Below are positions 34,201 to 41,576 of a DNA stretch of 45,021 nucleotides, in pieces. Where the stretch lies: the NCBI RefSeq assembly GCF_020880415.1, contig NZ_JAJIUJ010000121.1, forward strand, positions 1 through 45,021, read 5' to 3'. How positions within the stretch are numbered: the stretch's first letter is position 1; every line of letters begins with the position of its first letter. A program made the position numbers and the translations under genes. This stretch comes from Xanthomonas euvesicatoria pv. euvesicatoria (GTDB taxonomy: Bacteria; Pseudomonadota; Gammaproteobacteria; Xanthomonadales; Xanthomonadaceae). Under the pieces are notes generated by a model, which was given only the letters and a program-made list of their open reading frames with translations, had not been told where the DNA came from and ran no database searches.

Positions 34201-35264
34201 CGCGCGCGCAGGTGGAGATCTACCGCAGCGGCGCGGGCAAGTCCGGCGGTCAGCGCCAGAAACTGGCAACCACCTGCCTGGCGGCCGCGCTGCGCTACCA
34301 GCTTGGCGGCGAAGACGGCGAACTGCCGCGCTACTGCGCGGTGGTGCTGGACGAAGCCTTCGACAAGGCCGACAACGAATTCACCGCGCTGGCGATGAAC
34401 ATCTTCGAGAACTTCGGCTTCCAGATGGTGGTGGCCACGCCGTTGAAGTCGGTGATGACCTTGGAGCCCTTCATCGGCGGCGCATGTTTTGTCGAAATCA
34501 GCGGCCGCCATAACTCCGGCGTGTTGCTGATCGAATACGACGAGCAGGCACAGCGATTGAAGCTGCCGGAGCGCTCGCGTGGCGATGAGGCAGCGGTGGC
34601 CGATGCCACTGACGCCGCGTCAGCGATCGAGGCTGCGAGTGAGCCTGTAGGAGTGCAGGGCGCTGCAAACGCAGACGGCATTACAGCTGATGGCCTCCCG
34701 CTACACATAGCCTTGCCCGTGCCCGGCGATACCTCACCCGCAGCGCAGAACACGCATAGTAGTAAGCGCAAGCCGGCAGCGGCGACGGCGACGGCGAACA
34801 AGCAGAACAAAAACAAGCAAAACAAGAACGCCAAGACCACATCGCCCACACGCGCTGCGGCACAGCCTCACGCAAAGCAGCCGAAGAAATCGCCTTCGCG
34901 CACTCCAGCTGTGGCTGGCAAGCCGGTAGCGGACAAACGTACCTCAGGCGCGCAGCAAGCGCCGGCGGTGTCGTCAGGAGCTGCATCCAGGTCCAACGTG
35001 GGCAAGACCACGCGGTCTTCAAAAGCGCAGGGCAAGCCGATTGTGGCCGCAAACGCATCCAACGCCACGTCCAGCAAGGTCGCCGCCGCATCTGCGCCAG
35101 TGAAAAACACTGCCGCAGCCAAGCCACGTGCAACAGCCGCATCGACTGGTCAGCCAGCGCGTGGCGCCGGCAAGACAACCTCGGCGCGCGCGGTGGCTGA
35201 ACCGTCACCGGCCACGACGCGCGTCGCCAGGGCAGGCGCCCCGAAGGCGCGCGGCAAGCGCTGA
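31209..35264 (+). CDS. jetC: JetC/MksB-like SMC ATPase with a histone-H1-like C-terminal tail
   Basis: 1351 residues. The SMC-type ATPase core occupies about residues 30-1125: Walker A GRSGSGKS (59-66), long coiled-coil arms with an intervening hinge-like region (about 480-640), signature KSGGQRQK (1011-1018) and Walker B VVLDE (1045-1049). This matches the SbcC/MukB-like ATPase JetC/MksB, which extrudes DNA loops with JetA and JetB. From about 1130 to the end is an extra tail of roughly 220 residues, rich in Ala, Lys, Ser and Thr (for example KQNKNKQNKNAKTTSP and GAPKARGKR), strongly basic and presumably disordered, like histone H1 or AlgP tails. JetC proteins are normally near 1100 residues, so the tail is an addition. 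The tail-coding DNA is less GC-biased than the core. Confidence 0.88.
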   Translation: MNSQSNLSPAQPGASLFAETLAEQRAQQFRMRRLQVHNWGTFNGLTEVPIAEKGFLFVGRSGSGKSTLLDAMSALLTPPSIVDFNAAAREAERSGRDRSLVSYVRGAWADQQDSASGEIATQYLRKGATWTALVLEYANAHGEAVSLIRLFWIAGSGNAAADVRRHYMVAPRRFDVATELDGFDLDLRKLKARLGEDVAHFDGFAGYAERFRHALGIGNEMALRLLHKTQSAKNLGDLNAFLRGFMLDEPRTFEAADRLVEDFAELDGAHHAVVTARRQVETLTPAREHHAALMALRHSVGELRELQLGVDSYREQQRLALLEERLQELDNQDRGLAGEEGQRRESLDNHEQKLVGLEREQRAAGGEQIEELERERARVERERDERLRRRAQIEQACRQLGTALAAGASGFAAQIAHAQTVLDNGKHDASALDEAIAERMGARRDDERRFAEIRAELEALKRAPSSMPAPMQALRARFCEDTGIAEAALPFVGELVQVREDQTAWRGAIERVLHGFAQSLLVDERHYAQVSEWVNRTHIGTRLVYFRVRRNDELHSRRVDPGALPGKLQLREHAFTEWLRNELTRRFDYACVDNAAALRNADRAITREGQVKHPGDRYEKDDRHAVNDRKRWLLGHDNRDKLKVFEREAQALAQRIASCDADVAALRKQREQDQERQLAAHTLVERDWDEIDVGPKLQRLSDIDEQLVQLREGNSGLRALGQAIDTARTLRDQAKRTYEDVRLERAQLARERVRLEQQHAACAGRAGSATLTPTQLQGLRERLAALTPLSLDNLEAHFRVVERGLAEQLADSQGRDSRLSAQLLECFRKYCQQWPEDSGDFTVSLASADDFLARLDRLESDGLPRHEHRFFDLLQTQSKNNLLALQRYTAEAHKGIKQRMDEVNASLEQVPFNRDTVLTIEVGDRRLAEVQEFQQQLRAVLSHQQTEDRALAEAQFSTLRALVARLGAQEPEARRWREQVLDVRLHVEFIGVELDAQTRAQVEIYRSGAGKSGGQRQKLATTCLAAALRYQLGGEDGELPRYCAVVLDEAFDKADNEFTALAMNIFENFGFQMVVATPLKSVMTLEPFIGGACFVEISGRHNSGVLLIEYDEQAQRLKLPERSRGDEAAVADATDAASAIEAASEPVGVQGAANADGITADGLPLHIALPVPGDTSPAAQNTHSSKRKPAAATATANKQNKNKQNKNAKTTSPTRAAAQPHAKQPKKSPSRTPAVAGKPVADKRTSGAQQAPAVSSGAASRSNVGKTTRSSKAQGKPIVAANASNATSSKVAAASAPVKNTAAAKPRATAASTGQPARGAGKTTSARAVAEPSPATTRVARAGAPKARGKR

Positions 35265-35312
35265 AGACAGTGCACAGGTGACGCCATCTGCAGGGTGACG
35301 TCGCCGTTTCGA

Positions 35313-36149
35313 CTACGCTGCGTTGGCAGCGGGTGCCAGTGATGAGTGCAGCAGATCCCAGCCCATCTTGCCGATCAGCACGATCACCAGCACCAGGAAC
35401 AATTTGCGGATCAATGGCGTGCCGCTACGTAACGCCATCCGTGTGCCGGCCACCGCGCCGGCCACGTTCGCCGCCGCCATCGGAATACCGATCGCCAGCA
35501 TCACCTGTCCGCTGGGCAAGAAGAACGACAACGCCGCAAGGTTGGTGGCCAGGTTGACCACCTTCGCCGCCGCCGAGGCGCGCAGGAAATCCAGCCCGAA
35601 AAAGCGAATGAACAGGAAGATCAGGAAGCTGCCCGTCCCCGGGCCGAAGAACCCGTCGTAGAAGCCGATCGCCGCGCCCATCGCCAACGCGGTGGCCAGT
35701 TCGCGCCGGCCGATCTGACGTGGCCGATGCAGCGCGCCGAAGTCCTTCTTGATCAGCGTGTAGATCAGCATCGCAATCAGCAGCAGCAAAATCAGCGGCC
35801 GCACCGCCTGCCTGGGCATCAGGCTGACGGCGGTCGCGCCCAGGAACGAGAACGTAAACGCTGCCGCGGTGGCATACAGCACCGGCCGCCACGGAAAGCG
35901 CACCGTGCGCGCGTATCGCCACGCCGACGCAGCGGTGCCGAACATCGCACTGAACTTGTTGGTGCCCAGAATCAGCGACGGCGCCTGCTGCGGCAGCGTG
36001 GCAAACAGGCCCGGCAGCTGGATCAATCCGCCGCCGCCGACCGCCGCATCCACCAACCCGGCCACGAACGCAATGCACAGCAGCCACGGCAATTCGGTGG
36101 GAATCAGTTCCAGCAAGACCACGCTCCGCGCAACGGGGGGCGACAGCAT
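35313..36149 (-). CDS. TauE/SafE-family (TSUP) membrane permease
   Basis: 278 residues. The start at 36149 (MLSPPVARSVVLLELIP) precedes the usual first helix LPWLLCIAFVAGLVDAAVGG. The repeat motif GGGGLIQLPGLF in the first half and GFYDGFFGPGTGSFLIFLFI in the second are hallmarks of YfcA-like TSUP proteins with about eight helices. They move sulphite, sulphonates or other organic anions; the substrate here is unknown. It converges on jetC and terminates the Jet region. It is not a JetD. Confidence 0.88.
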   Translation of the reverse strand: MLSPPVARSVVLLELIPTELPWLLCIAFVAGLVDAAVGGGGLIQLPGLFATLPQQAPSLILGTNKFSAMFGTAASAWRYARTVRFPWRPVLYATAAAFTFSFLGATAVSLMPRQAVRPLILLLLIAMLIYTLIKKDFGALHRPRQIGRRELATALAMGAAIGFYDGFFGPGTGSFLIFLFIRFFGLDFLRASAAAKVVNLATNLAALSFFLPSGQVMLAIGIPMAAANVAGAVAGTRMALRSGTPLIRKLFLVLVIVLIGKMGWDLLHSSLAPAANAA

Positions 36150-36219
36150 AGCCGCCGCTCCCGCGTCCCGCTTCGCAATGCAATCCCCAATCCCCAATCC
36201 CATCCCGCACAATCCCCGC

Positions 36220-36606
36220 ATGCCGACCGCACCCACCGACCCCTGTCCCTGCGGCCGCCCGGCCGATTACGCACGTTGTTGCGGCCCGTATCACGCCGGT
36301 GCCGCCGCGCCCGACGCCGAGACGTTGATGCGCGCCCGCTACAGCGCCTACGTGCGCCGCGATGCTGCGTACCTGCTGGCCAGCTGGCATCCGTCCACGC
36401 GCCCGGCCGCGCTGTCGCTGGACGAAGGCGGGCGCACCACCTGGCTTGGCCTGAGCGTGCAGCGCACCCTCGAGACCGGCCCCGAGACGGCCGAGGTGGT
36501 CTTCCTGGCGCGCTATCGCATCGGTGGCGGCAGCGCAGTCCGCATGACCGAACACAGCCGTTTCGTGCGCGAGGCAGGTCACTGGTACTACCTCGACGCG
36601 CGCTGA
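36220..36606 (+). CDS. YchJ-family SEC-C protein
   Basis: 128 residues starting MPTAPTDPCPCGRPADYARC. The N-terminal CPCGR and CCGPYH form the SEC-C zinc-binding motif. LMRARYSAYVRRDAAYLLAS and a C-terminal FVREAGHWYYLDA are the YchJ (UPF0225) pattern, an NTF2-like fold. Function is not known; SEC-C proteins often link to protein quality control. It is divergent from the TSUP gene with a short gap. Confidence 0.88.
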   Translation: MPTAPTDPCPCGRPADYARCCGPYHAGAAAPDAETLMRARYSAYVRRDAAYLLASWHPSTRPAALSLDEGGRTTWLGLSVQRTLETGPETAEVVFLARYRIGGGSAVRMTEHSRFVREAGHWYYLDAR

Positions 36607-36790
36607 GTCCCACGCCGACCGTCCCACTCCAACCCGACGTCGCCAGCCAACTGCGCCCTCGATGCACCGCCCGCCAGGCCTGTTCAGCCCGACGAACGGT
36701 CTTTACGCCCGCCATTTGTCGACGCCGCGTTCGCAGCCGATCGCCGAAGCTTGCCGCGCAGGCGAACTCCGCCGCGGGGGGACTTGGATC

Positions 36791-36997
36791 ATGGCAACCT
36801 TCAATCTCTGGCAGTGGGTGCTTCTGGCGGCGGTCGTGTTCGCGATCGTGCTGCCGGCGTGCGTGGCGACCGCACTGATTCGCTTCGGCCCGCGCCACGA
36901 TGCGCCGCGCCATGCCCGCACCCGCCGAGCGACCGACAACGCCCCATCCGCGCCGGCCCTGTCGATGCTGACCGGGATCACCGGCGACGGCAGCTGA
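36791..36997 (+). CDS. Small single-pass membrane protein
   Basis: 68 residues starting MATFNLWQWVLLAAVVFAIV, one strong membrane helix, then a basic tail (RHDAPRHARTRRATD). GGGGGGA lies 9-15 bases upstream of the ATG. No family was recognised. It sits between YchJ and the lytic transglycosylase on the same strand but with 184- and 175-bp gaps, so it is probably independent. Confidence 0.55.
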   Translation: MATFNLWQWVLLAAVVFAIVLPACVATALIRFGPRHDAPRHARTRRATDNAPSAPALSMLTGITGDGS

Positions 36998-37172
36998 GCC
37001 CGTCGGGCCGGCGGCCTCTCGCTCGCACCGAGCCGCCGGCCCCACCCAGGGACGCCTCACGTATCGCCCTCTGCACGCTTGTGACCCCCAGGTTGGCTAT
37101 GCTCGGCGGCTAGACTTGCCGCGCAGGAGCACTTCACCGCATGACGTCTGTCCACCCGCCAGCCATCGCGCC

Positions 37173-39335
37173 ATGACGCTGGCCCGGCGTGCATTGCCGT
37201 TCGTGTTGGGACTGCTGCCGCTGGCAGCCTCTGCCGATCCGGCCTTCGACCGCTGCCTGGCTGGCCTGCAGCCCCAGGCCGCTGCCAAGGGCGTGGACGC
37301 TGCCAGCTTTCAGCGCTTCACCGCCGGGCTGGCGCCCGATCCCAGCGTGCTGCCGCTGCTGGATGCGCAGCCCGAATTCACCACGCCCATCTGGGATTAC
37401 CTGGCCAGCCTGGTCGACAGCCAGCGTGTCAGCGACGGCCAGGCCATGCTGGTTACCCACCGCGAACTGCTTGCCCGCCTGTCCGAACAGACCGGCGTGG
37501 ACCCGGCCACCATCGTGGCGGTGTGGGGCGTGGAGAGCGATTACGGCCGCGTCACCGGCAAGCGCCCGCTGCTGGTGTCGCTGGCCACGCTGTCGTGCGC
37601 GGGCCGCCGCCAGCCGTTCTTTCGCGGCGAATTCCTCGCCTTGCTCAGCCTGCTGCAGCAAGGCGATCTGTCGGCGGAAGGACTCACCGGCTCCTGGGCC
37701 GGTGCGTTCGGGCAAACCCAGTTCATGCCTTCGACCTACGCCCGCATCGCCGTGGATGGCGACGGCGACGGCCGCCGCGATCTGGTGACCAGCATTCCCG
37801 ATGCACTGGCCTCCACCGCCAACTACCTGGTCAAGGCCGGCTGGGAACGCGCCCGTCCGTGGGGCATGGAAGTCACCCTGCCGCGGGGCTTCGACGCCAG
37901 CAAGGCCGGGCGCACCCGCCGCCAACCGCTGCAGGCCTGGCAACGCGCCGGCCTGCTCGGCACCGACGGCACACCGCTGGCACCGGCCGGACTGCCGGCA
38001 GAAACGCCGGCCGCCTTGCTGTTGCCGGCCGGTGCCAGCGGCCCGGCGTTCCTGGTGTTTGGCAACTACGACGCGATCTACGCCTACAACGCCGCCGAAA
38101 GTTACGCGCTGTCCATCGCCCTGCTCGCCGATCGCCTGCGTGGCGGCCCCGGCCTGATCGCGGCCTGGCCCACGGACGATCCGGGCCTGGGCCGGCCCGA
38201 ACGGCGCGAACTGCAGCAGTTGCTGCTCGCCCGTGGCTACCAGATCGGCGAGGCCGACGGCATGGTCGGCAGCGCCACCCGCCGCGCCATCCAGGTCGAG
38301 CAGACCCGCCTGGGCCTGCAACCGGCCGACGGCCGCCCCGGCCAACGCATCCTCACCGCGCTGCGCGCCGCCCCGCCAGTTACCGGCGCCGCCGCCATGC
38401 GCGCCACCGCGTTCAAGCTGCCGGCCGCATACCCGGCCTTCGCCCAATCCCCCAGCGTCCACAAGGCATCCCCCATGTCCGACACCACCGGCCTGACCAC
38501 AGGCGATTTCCACGGGTTTCCGTCGCTGCTGATCGACACCCCGTTCTCCACCGCCGCCATCAGCCTGTTCGGCGGTCAATTGCTCTCGTTCGTGCCCAAG
38601 GGCGGACAGGACGTGATGTGGCTCTCGCCCAGTGCCAAGCAGCCGCCTACCCCGATCCGCGGCGGCGCGCCGGTGTGCTGGCCGTATTTCGGCCGCCAGG
38701 ACCAGACCGGCGACGTCCCCGCCCACGGCTTCGTGCGCACGGTGGCCTGGCAACTCACCGAAAGCCGCCGTGAAGACGACGGCACCGTGGTGCTCACGCT
38801 CACCCCGCCGCGTTTCGACGACCTGGCGCTGCGCCTGCGCATGACCCTGCGCATCGGCCGCACGCTGGAGCAACGCCTGATCACCGAAAACACCAGCGCC
38901 GCCCCGGTGCGTTTCACCCAGGCGCTGCACAACTATTTCCGTGTCGGCGACGCGCTCAAGGTCAGCGTGCAGGGCCTGGATGGCCTGGACTATCTCGATA
39001 AGTACGAGAACTACGCCACTGCCCATCGCCAGCAAGGCGACTGGAGCCTGCGCGACCCACGCGACCCCGGCCGCAGCGACCGCATCTACACCAATGCCGG
39101 CGGCCGCTACACGCTCACCGACCCGGTGCTCGGCCGCCGCGTCGTCATCGCTACCGAAGGCAGCCGCTCGCTGGTGGCCTGGAACCCGGGCGAAGAGGCC
39201 GGCAGGCAGATGGCCGACGTGGGCGAGGGCTGGCGCGACTACGTCTGCCTGGAAGCGGCCAATGCCGGCCCGGACGTGATCGAACTCGCTCCCGGCGCCA
39301 GCCACACCCTGACCCAGACCATCAGCGTCGAGTAG
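37173..39335 (+). CDS. Lytic murein transglycosylase (MltB-type) read in frame into a mutarotase
   Basis: From the ATG at 37173 the frame is open for 720 codons. Residues 1-21 are a signal peptide (MTLARRALPFVLGLLPLAA). Residues 22-340 form an MltB-type lytic transglycosylase: catalytic Glu121 in VWGVESDYG and GSWAGAFGQTQFMPSTYARI, followed by a peptidoglycan-binding domain (REL-QQLLLARGYQIGEADG to about 415). The enzyme cleaves the glycan strand with anhydro-muramic acid formation in the periplasm. There is no stop codon before the mutarotase ATG at 38475, so one 720-residue polypeptide is possible, linked by ATAFKLPAAYPAFAQSPS. A periplasmic hydrolase joined to a cytoplasmic sugar epimerase would be odd. 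Either the stop was lost or the mutarotase is made separately from its own ATG. Confidence 0.8.
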   Translation: MTLARRALPFVLGLLPLAASADPAFDRCLAGLQPQAAAKGVDAASFQRFTAGLAPDPSVLPLLDAQPEFTTPIWDYLASLVDSQRVSDGQAMLVTHRELLARLSEQTGVDPATIVAVWGVESDYGRVTGKRPLLVSLATLSCAGRRQPFFRGEFLALLSLLQQGDLSAEGLTGSWAGAFGQTQFMPSTYARIAVDGDGDGRRDLVTSIPDALASTANYLVKAGWERARPWGMEVTLPRGFDASKAGRTRRQPLQAWQRAGLLGTDGTPLAPAGLPAETPAALLLPAGASGPAFLVFGNYDAIYAYNAAESYALSIALLADRLRGGPGLIAAWPTDDPGLGRPERRELQQLLLARGYQIGEADGMVGSATRRAIQVEQTRLGLQPADGRPGQRILTALRAAPPVTGAAAMRATAFKLPAAYPAFAQSPSVHKASPMSDTTGLTTGDFHGFPSLLIDTPFSTAAISLFGGQLLSFVPKGGQDVMWLSPSAKQPPTPIRGGAPVCWPYFGRQDQTGDVPAHGFVRTVAWQLTESRREDDGTVVLTLTPPRFDDLALRLRMTLRIGRTLEQRLITENTSAAPVRFTQALHNYFRVGDALKVSVQGLDGLDYLDKYENYATAHRQQGDWSLRDPRDPGRSDRIYTNAGGRYTLTDPVLGRRVVIATEGSRSLVAWNPGEEAGRQMADVGEGWRDYVCLEAANAGPDVIELAPGASHTLTQTISVE
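38475..39335 (+). CDS. D-hexose-6-phosphate mutarotase (YeaD-like), likely internal start
   Basis: 286 residues from ATG 38475, with AAGG 8-11 bases upstream, so separate translation is plausible. Family landmarks: FHGFPSLLIDTPFSTAAISL at the start, PIRGGAPVCWPYFGRQ, the HGFVRTVAWQL segment with the usual catalytic His, and QALHNYFRVG. It should interconvert the anomers of glucose-6-phosphate and related sugars in the cytoplasm. The reading frame is shared with the upstream transglycosylase without an intervening stop, so the two may also be produced as one chain. Confidence 0.85.
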   Translation: MSDTTGLTTGDFHGFPSLLIDTPFSTAAISLFGGQLLSFVPKGGQDVMWLSPSAKQPPTPIRGGAPVCWPYFGRQDQTGDVPAHGFVRTVAWQLTESRREDDGTVVLTLTPPRFDDLALRLRMTLRIGRTLEQRLITENTSAAPVRFTQALHNYFRVGDALKVSVQGLDGLDYLDKYENYATAHRQQGDWSLRDPRDPGRSDRIYTNAGGRYTLTDPVLGRRVVIATEGSRSLVAWNPGEEAGRQMADVGEGWRDYVCLEAANAGPDVIELAPGASHTLTQTISVE

Positions 39336-39387
39336 CCGCCCAGGCCCGCGCTGCTGTCTACGCCAAAAATAAAGCAGCATCGAGGCT

Positions 39388-39430
39388 TCCTTCTCCCATC
39401 GGAAGAAGGTGCCCGAAGGGCGGATGAGGG
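39388..39430. repeat. REP-like intergenic repeat, copy C
   Basis: CCTTCTCCC, ATCGGAAGAAGG and GTGCCCGAAGGGCGGATGAGGG: a shortened form of copies A and B lacking the GGACATTGTCC block. It lies just past the mutarotase stop. Confidence 0.65.
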
Positions 39431-39492
39431 TACGCGCGAAGCCTGGTGGAGGCTGAGCGCACATGTCGCTTCGCCCCGTACCCTCACCCCAA

Positions 39493-39514
39493 CCCCTCTC
39501 CCGCAGGAGAGGGG
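39493..39514 (+). terminator. GC-rich hairpin after the mutarotase gene
   Basis: Perfect 9-base arms CCCCTCTCC (39493-39501) and GGAGAGGGG (39506-39514) around a CGCA loop, followed by CTTTC. It lies about 160 bases past the stop and may end transcription, or be another dispersed repeat. Confidence 0.4.
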
Positions 39515-39617
39515 CTTTCAGTAGAGGGGGACCTTGGGCGCATCAGACGACAGCCCACCCCAACCCCACCATTCAATCCACCGCTACACTCGCCGCTTCG
39601 CCCAACTGCGCCGCGCG

Positions 39618-40883
39618 ATGTCCCTCTCTCCCGATTCCGCTCCCGTCCCCGGGCGCCGCCGCGCCGCGCTGATCTTCATCTTCATCACCGTCCTGATCGA
39701 CGTGCTGTCCTTCGGGGTGATCATTCCGGTACTTCCGGATCTGGTGCGCCACTTCACCGGCGGCGACTACGTGGTGGCCGCCGGCTGGATCGGCTGGTTC
39801 GGTTTCCTGTTCGCTGCCATCCAGTTCGTCTGCTCGCCATTGCAGGGCGCGCTCTCCGATCGCTTCGGTCGCCGCCCGGTGATCCTGCTCTCGTGCCTGG
39901 GCCTGGGCCTGGACTTCATCCTGATGGCCATTGCCCACAGCCTGCCGATGCTGCTGCTGGCGCGGGTCATCTCCGGCGTGTGCTCGGCCAGCTTCTCCAC
40001 CGCCAATGCCTACATCGCCGATGTCACCCCACCGGACAAACGCGCCGGCGCATTCGGCATGCTCGGTGCCGCCTTCGGCATCGGCTTTGTCGCCGGCCCG
40101 TTGATCGGGGGTTGGCTGGGCAGCATCGGGTTGCGCTGGCCGTTCTGGTTTGCCGCCGGGCTGGCCCTGTTGAACGTGCTGTATGGCTGGTTCGTGCTGC
40201 CCGAATCGCTGCCCGCCGAACGCCGTACCGCGCGGCTGGACTGGTCGCACGCCAATCCGCTGGGCGCGCTCAAGCTGCTGCGCCGCTACCCGCAGGTGTT
40301 CGGCCTGGCGTCGGTGGTGTTCCTGGCCAACCTGGCGCATTACGTGTATCCCAGCATTTTCGTGCTGTTCGCCGGCTACCAATACCATTGGGGCCCGCGC
40401 GAAGTGAGCTGGGTGCTGGCCGGGGTCGGTGTCTGCAGCATCATCGTCAATGCGTTGCTGGTCGGCCGCCTGGTGCGCCGGCTCGGCGAACGCCGCGCGT
40501 TGCTGCTGGGGCTGGGCTGCGGCGTGATCGGCTTCATCATCTATGGGCTGGCCGACAGCGGCACTGCCTTCCTGATCGGTGTGCCGATCAGTGCGTTGTG
40601 GGCCATCGCCGCACCGTCCGCGCAGGCCCTGATCACCCGTGAGGTCGGCGCCGACGCGCAAGGTCGCGTGCAGGGCGCGCTCACCGGCCTGGTCAGCCTG
40701 GCCGGCATCGCCGGTCCATTGTTGTTCGCCAATGTCTTCGCCTGGTTCATCGGCAGCGGTGCACCGCTGCATCTGCCGGGCGCGCCGTGGTTGCTGGCCG
40801 CTGTACTGCTGGCCGCAGGCTGGGCCATGGCCTGGAAACGGGCCGCGCGCGGCGCCGGCACCAGCCCCGCGGCGCAGCCGTGA
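39618..40883 (+). CDS. MFS exporter, TetA/TCR family
   Basis: 421 residues starting MSLSPDSAPVPGRRRAALIF. Twelve membrane segments are expected. FITVLIDVLSFGVIIPVLPD is the TetA-type first-helix D-x-(L/M)-x-x-G-x-x-x-P-x-x-P motif, and ALSDRFGRRPVILLS is motif A. SFSTANAYIADVTPPDKRAG also fits the tetracycline/bicyclomycin-type drug:H+ antiporters. The actual substrate is unknown; naming it tetracycline resistance would overstate the evidence. The bphO gene follows about 100 bases downstream. Confidence 0.87.
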   Translation: MSLSPDSAPVPGRRRAALIFIFITVLIDVLSFGVIIPVLPDLVRHFTGGDYVVAAGWIGWFGFLFAAIQFVCSPLQGALSDRFGRRPVILLSCLGLGLDFILMAIAHSLPMLLLARVISGVCSASFSTANAYIADVTPPDKRAGAFGMLGAAFGIGFVAGPLIGGWLGSIGLRWPFWFAAGLALLNVLYGWFVLPESLPAERRTARLDWSHANPLGALKLLRRYPQVFGLASVVFLANLAHYVYPSIFVLFAGYQYHWGPREVSWVLAGVGVCSIIVNALLVGRLVRRLGERRALLLGLGCGVIGFIIYGLADSGTAFLIGVPISALWAIAAPSAQALITREVGADAQGRVQGALTGLVSLAGIAGPLLFANVFAWFIGSGAPLHLPGAPWLLAAVLLAAGWAMAWKRAARGAGTSPAAQP

Positions 40884-40982
40884 AGCCAACCTATTCAGCT
40901 TGCGCTCGCGTCTGCTTTTTCTGATTTGCGCAGGCACTGCTAGGCTGGTGTCCTTCGTGCCGCGGCACCGCTTTGAGCCCCT

Positions 40983-41576
40983 ATGGTTTCCGACGTCCTG
41001 GCAGTTCCGCCATCGGCTGCGCTCGCACTGCGCCACGCCACCCAGGATGCCCATCGCCTGGTCGAAGCAGTGCCGCTGATGCAGGCGTTAGCGCAGGGGC
41101 GGGTCGATTCGGCCGCCTATGTGCAGATCCTGCGCCGCCACCATGCCTTGCTGAGCGGCTTCGAAGCGCAACTCGGCAACTGGCTGGCCACCCTGGTCGG
41201 CAACGGCTGGCATTACCGCCGTCGGGTGCCGGCACTGCGCGATGACCTGCGCGCGCTCGGCCAGCAACCGGATCTGCCGGCCGCACTGCCCGCCACTGCC
41301 GACGATGCCGCGCGCTGGGGCATGTTGTACGTCATCGAAGGCTCGCAGCTCGGTGGACGGGTGATCGCACGCAGCGTGCGCAAGCAGCAGCCCGCGCTGG
41401 CCGGCGCCCTGCGCTATTTCGAGATGGCCGACGACGACCCGGCCGGCTGGCGCCGCTTCCAGGCAGCGCTGGACCGACGCCTGGCCACCCCATCCGCACG
41501 CGACGCCGCCATCGACGGCGCGCAGGCCATGTTCGCCCACTTCCATACCTGCCTCGCAGCGGAGCCACAGCCGTGA
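40983..41576 (+). CDS. bphO: Heme oxygenase (biliverdin supply for the phytochrome)
   Basis: 197 residues. LRHATQDAHRLVE contains the proximal-His region (His24), and WGMLYVIEGSQLGGRVIAR is the distal-helix G-S-x-x-G-G motif of bacterial heme oxygenases. It opens heme to biliverdin, iron and CO. Its stop (41574-41576) overlaps the GTG start of bphP (GTGA), so both proteins are co-translated; biliverdin is the chromophore of the phytochrome. Confidence 0.93.
   Translation: MVSDVLAVPPSAALALRHATQDAHRLVEAVPLMQALAQGRVDSAAYVQILRRHHALLSGFEAQLGNWLATLVGNGWHYRRRVPALRDDLRALGQQPDLPAALPATADDAARWGMLYVIEGSQLGGRVIARSVRKQQPALAGALRYFEMADDDPAGWRRFQAALDRRLATPSARDAAIDGAQAMFAHFHTCLAAEPQP

Noticed and set aside
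31161..34511. 1116-codon open frame antisense to jetC
   Set aside because: It mirrors the GC-rich third-position pattern of jetC, has no family motif and no ribosome site. jetC has intact Walker A, signature and Walker B.
35313..36149. Gene after jetC considered as JetD/MksG
   Set aside because: It is on the opposite strand and encodes a TSUP membrane permease with no TOPRIM or winged-helix nuclease features.
37134..39464. 776-codon open frame antisense to the transglycosylase/mutarotase
   Set aside because: Shadow of two clearly recognisable enzymes on the plus strand; composition is Gly/Ala/Gln-rich without domains.
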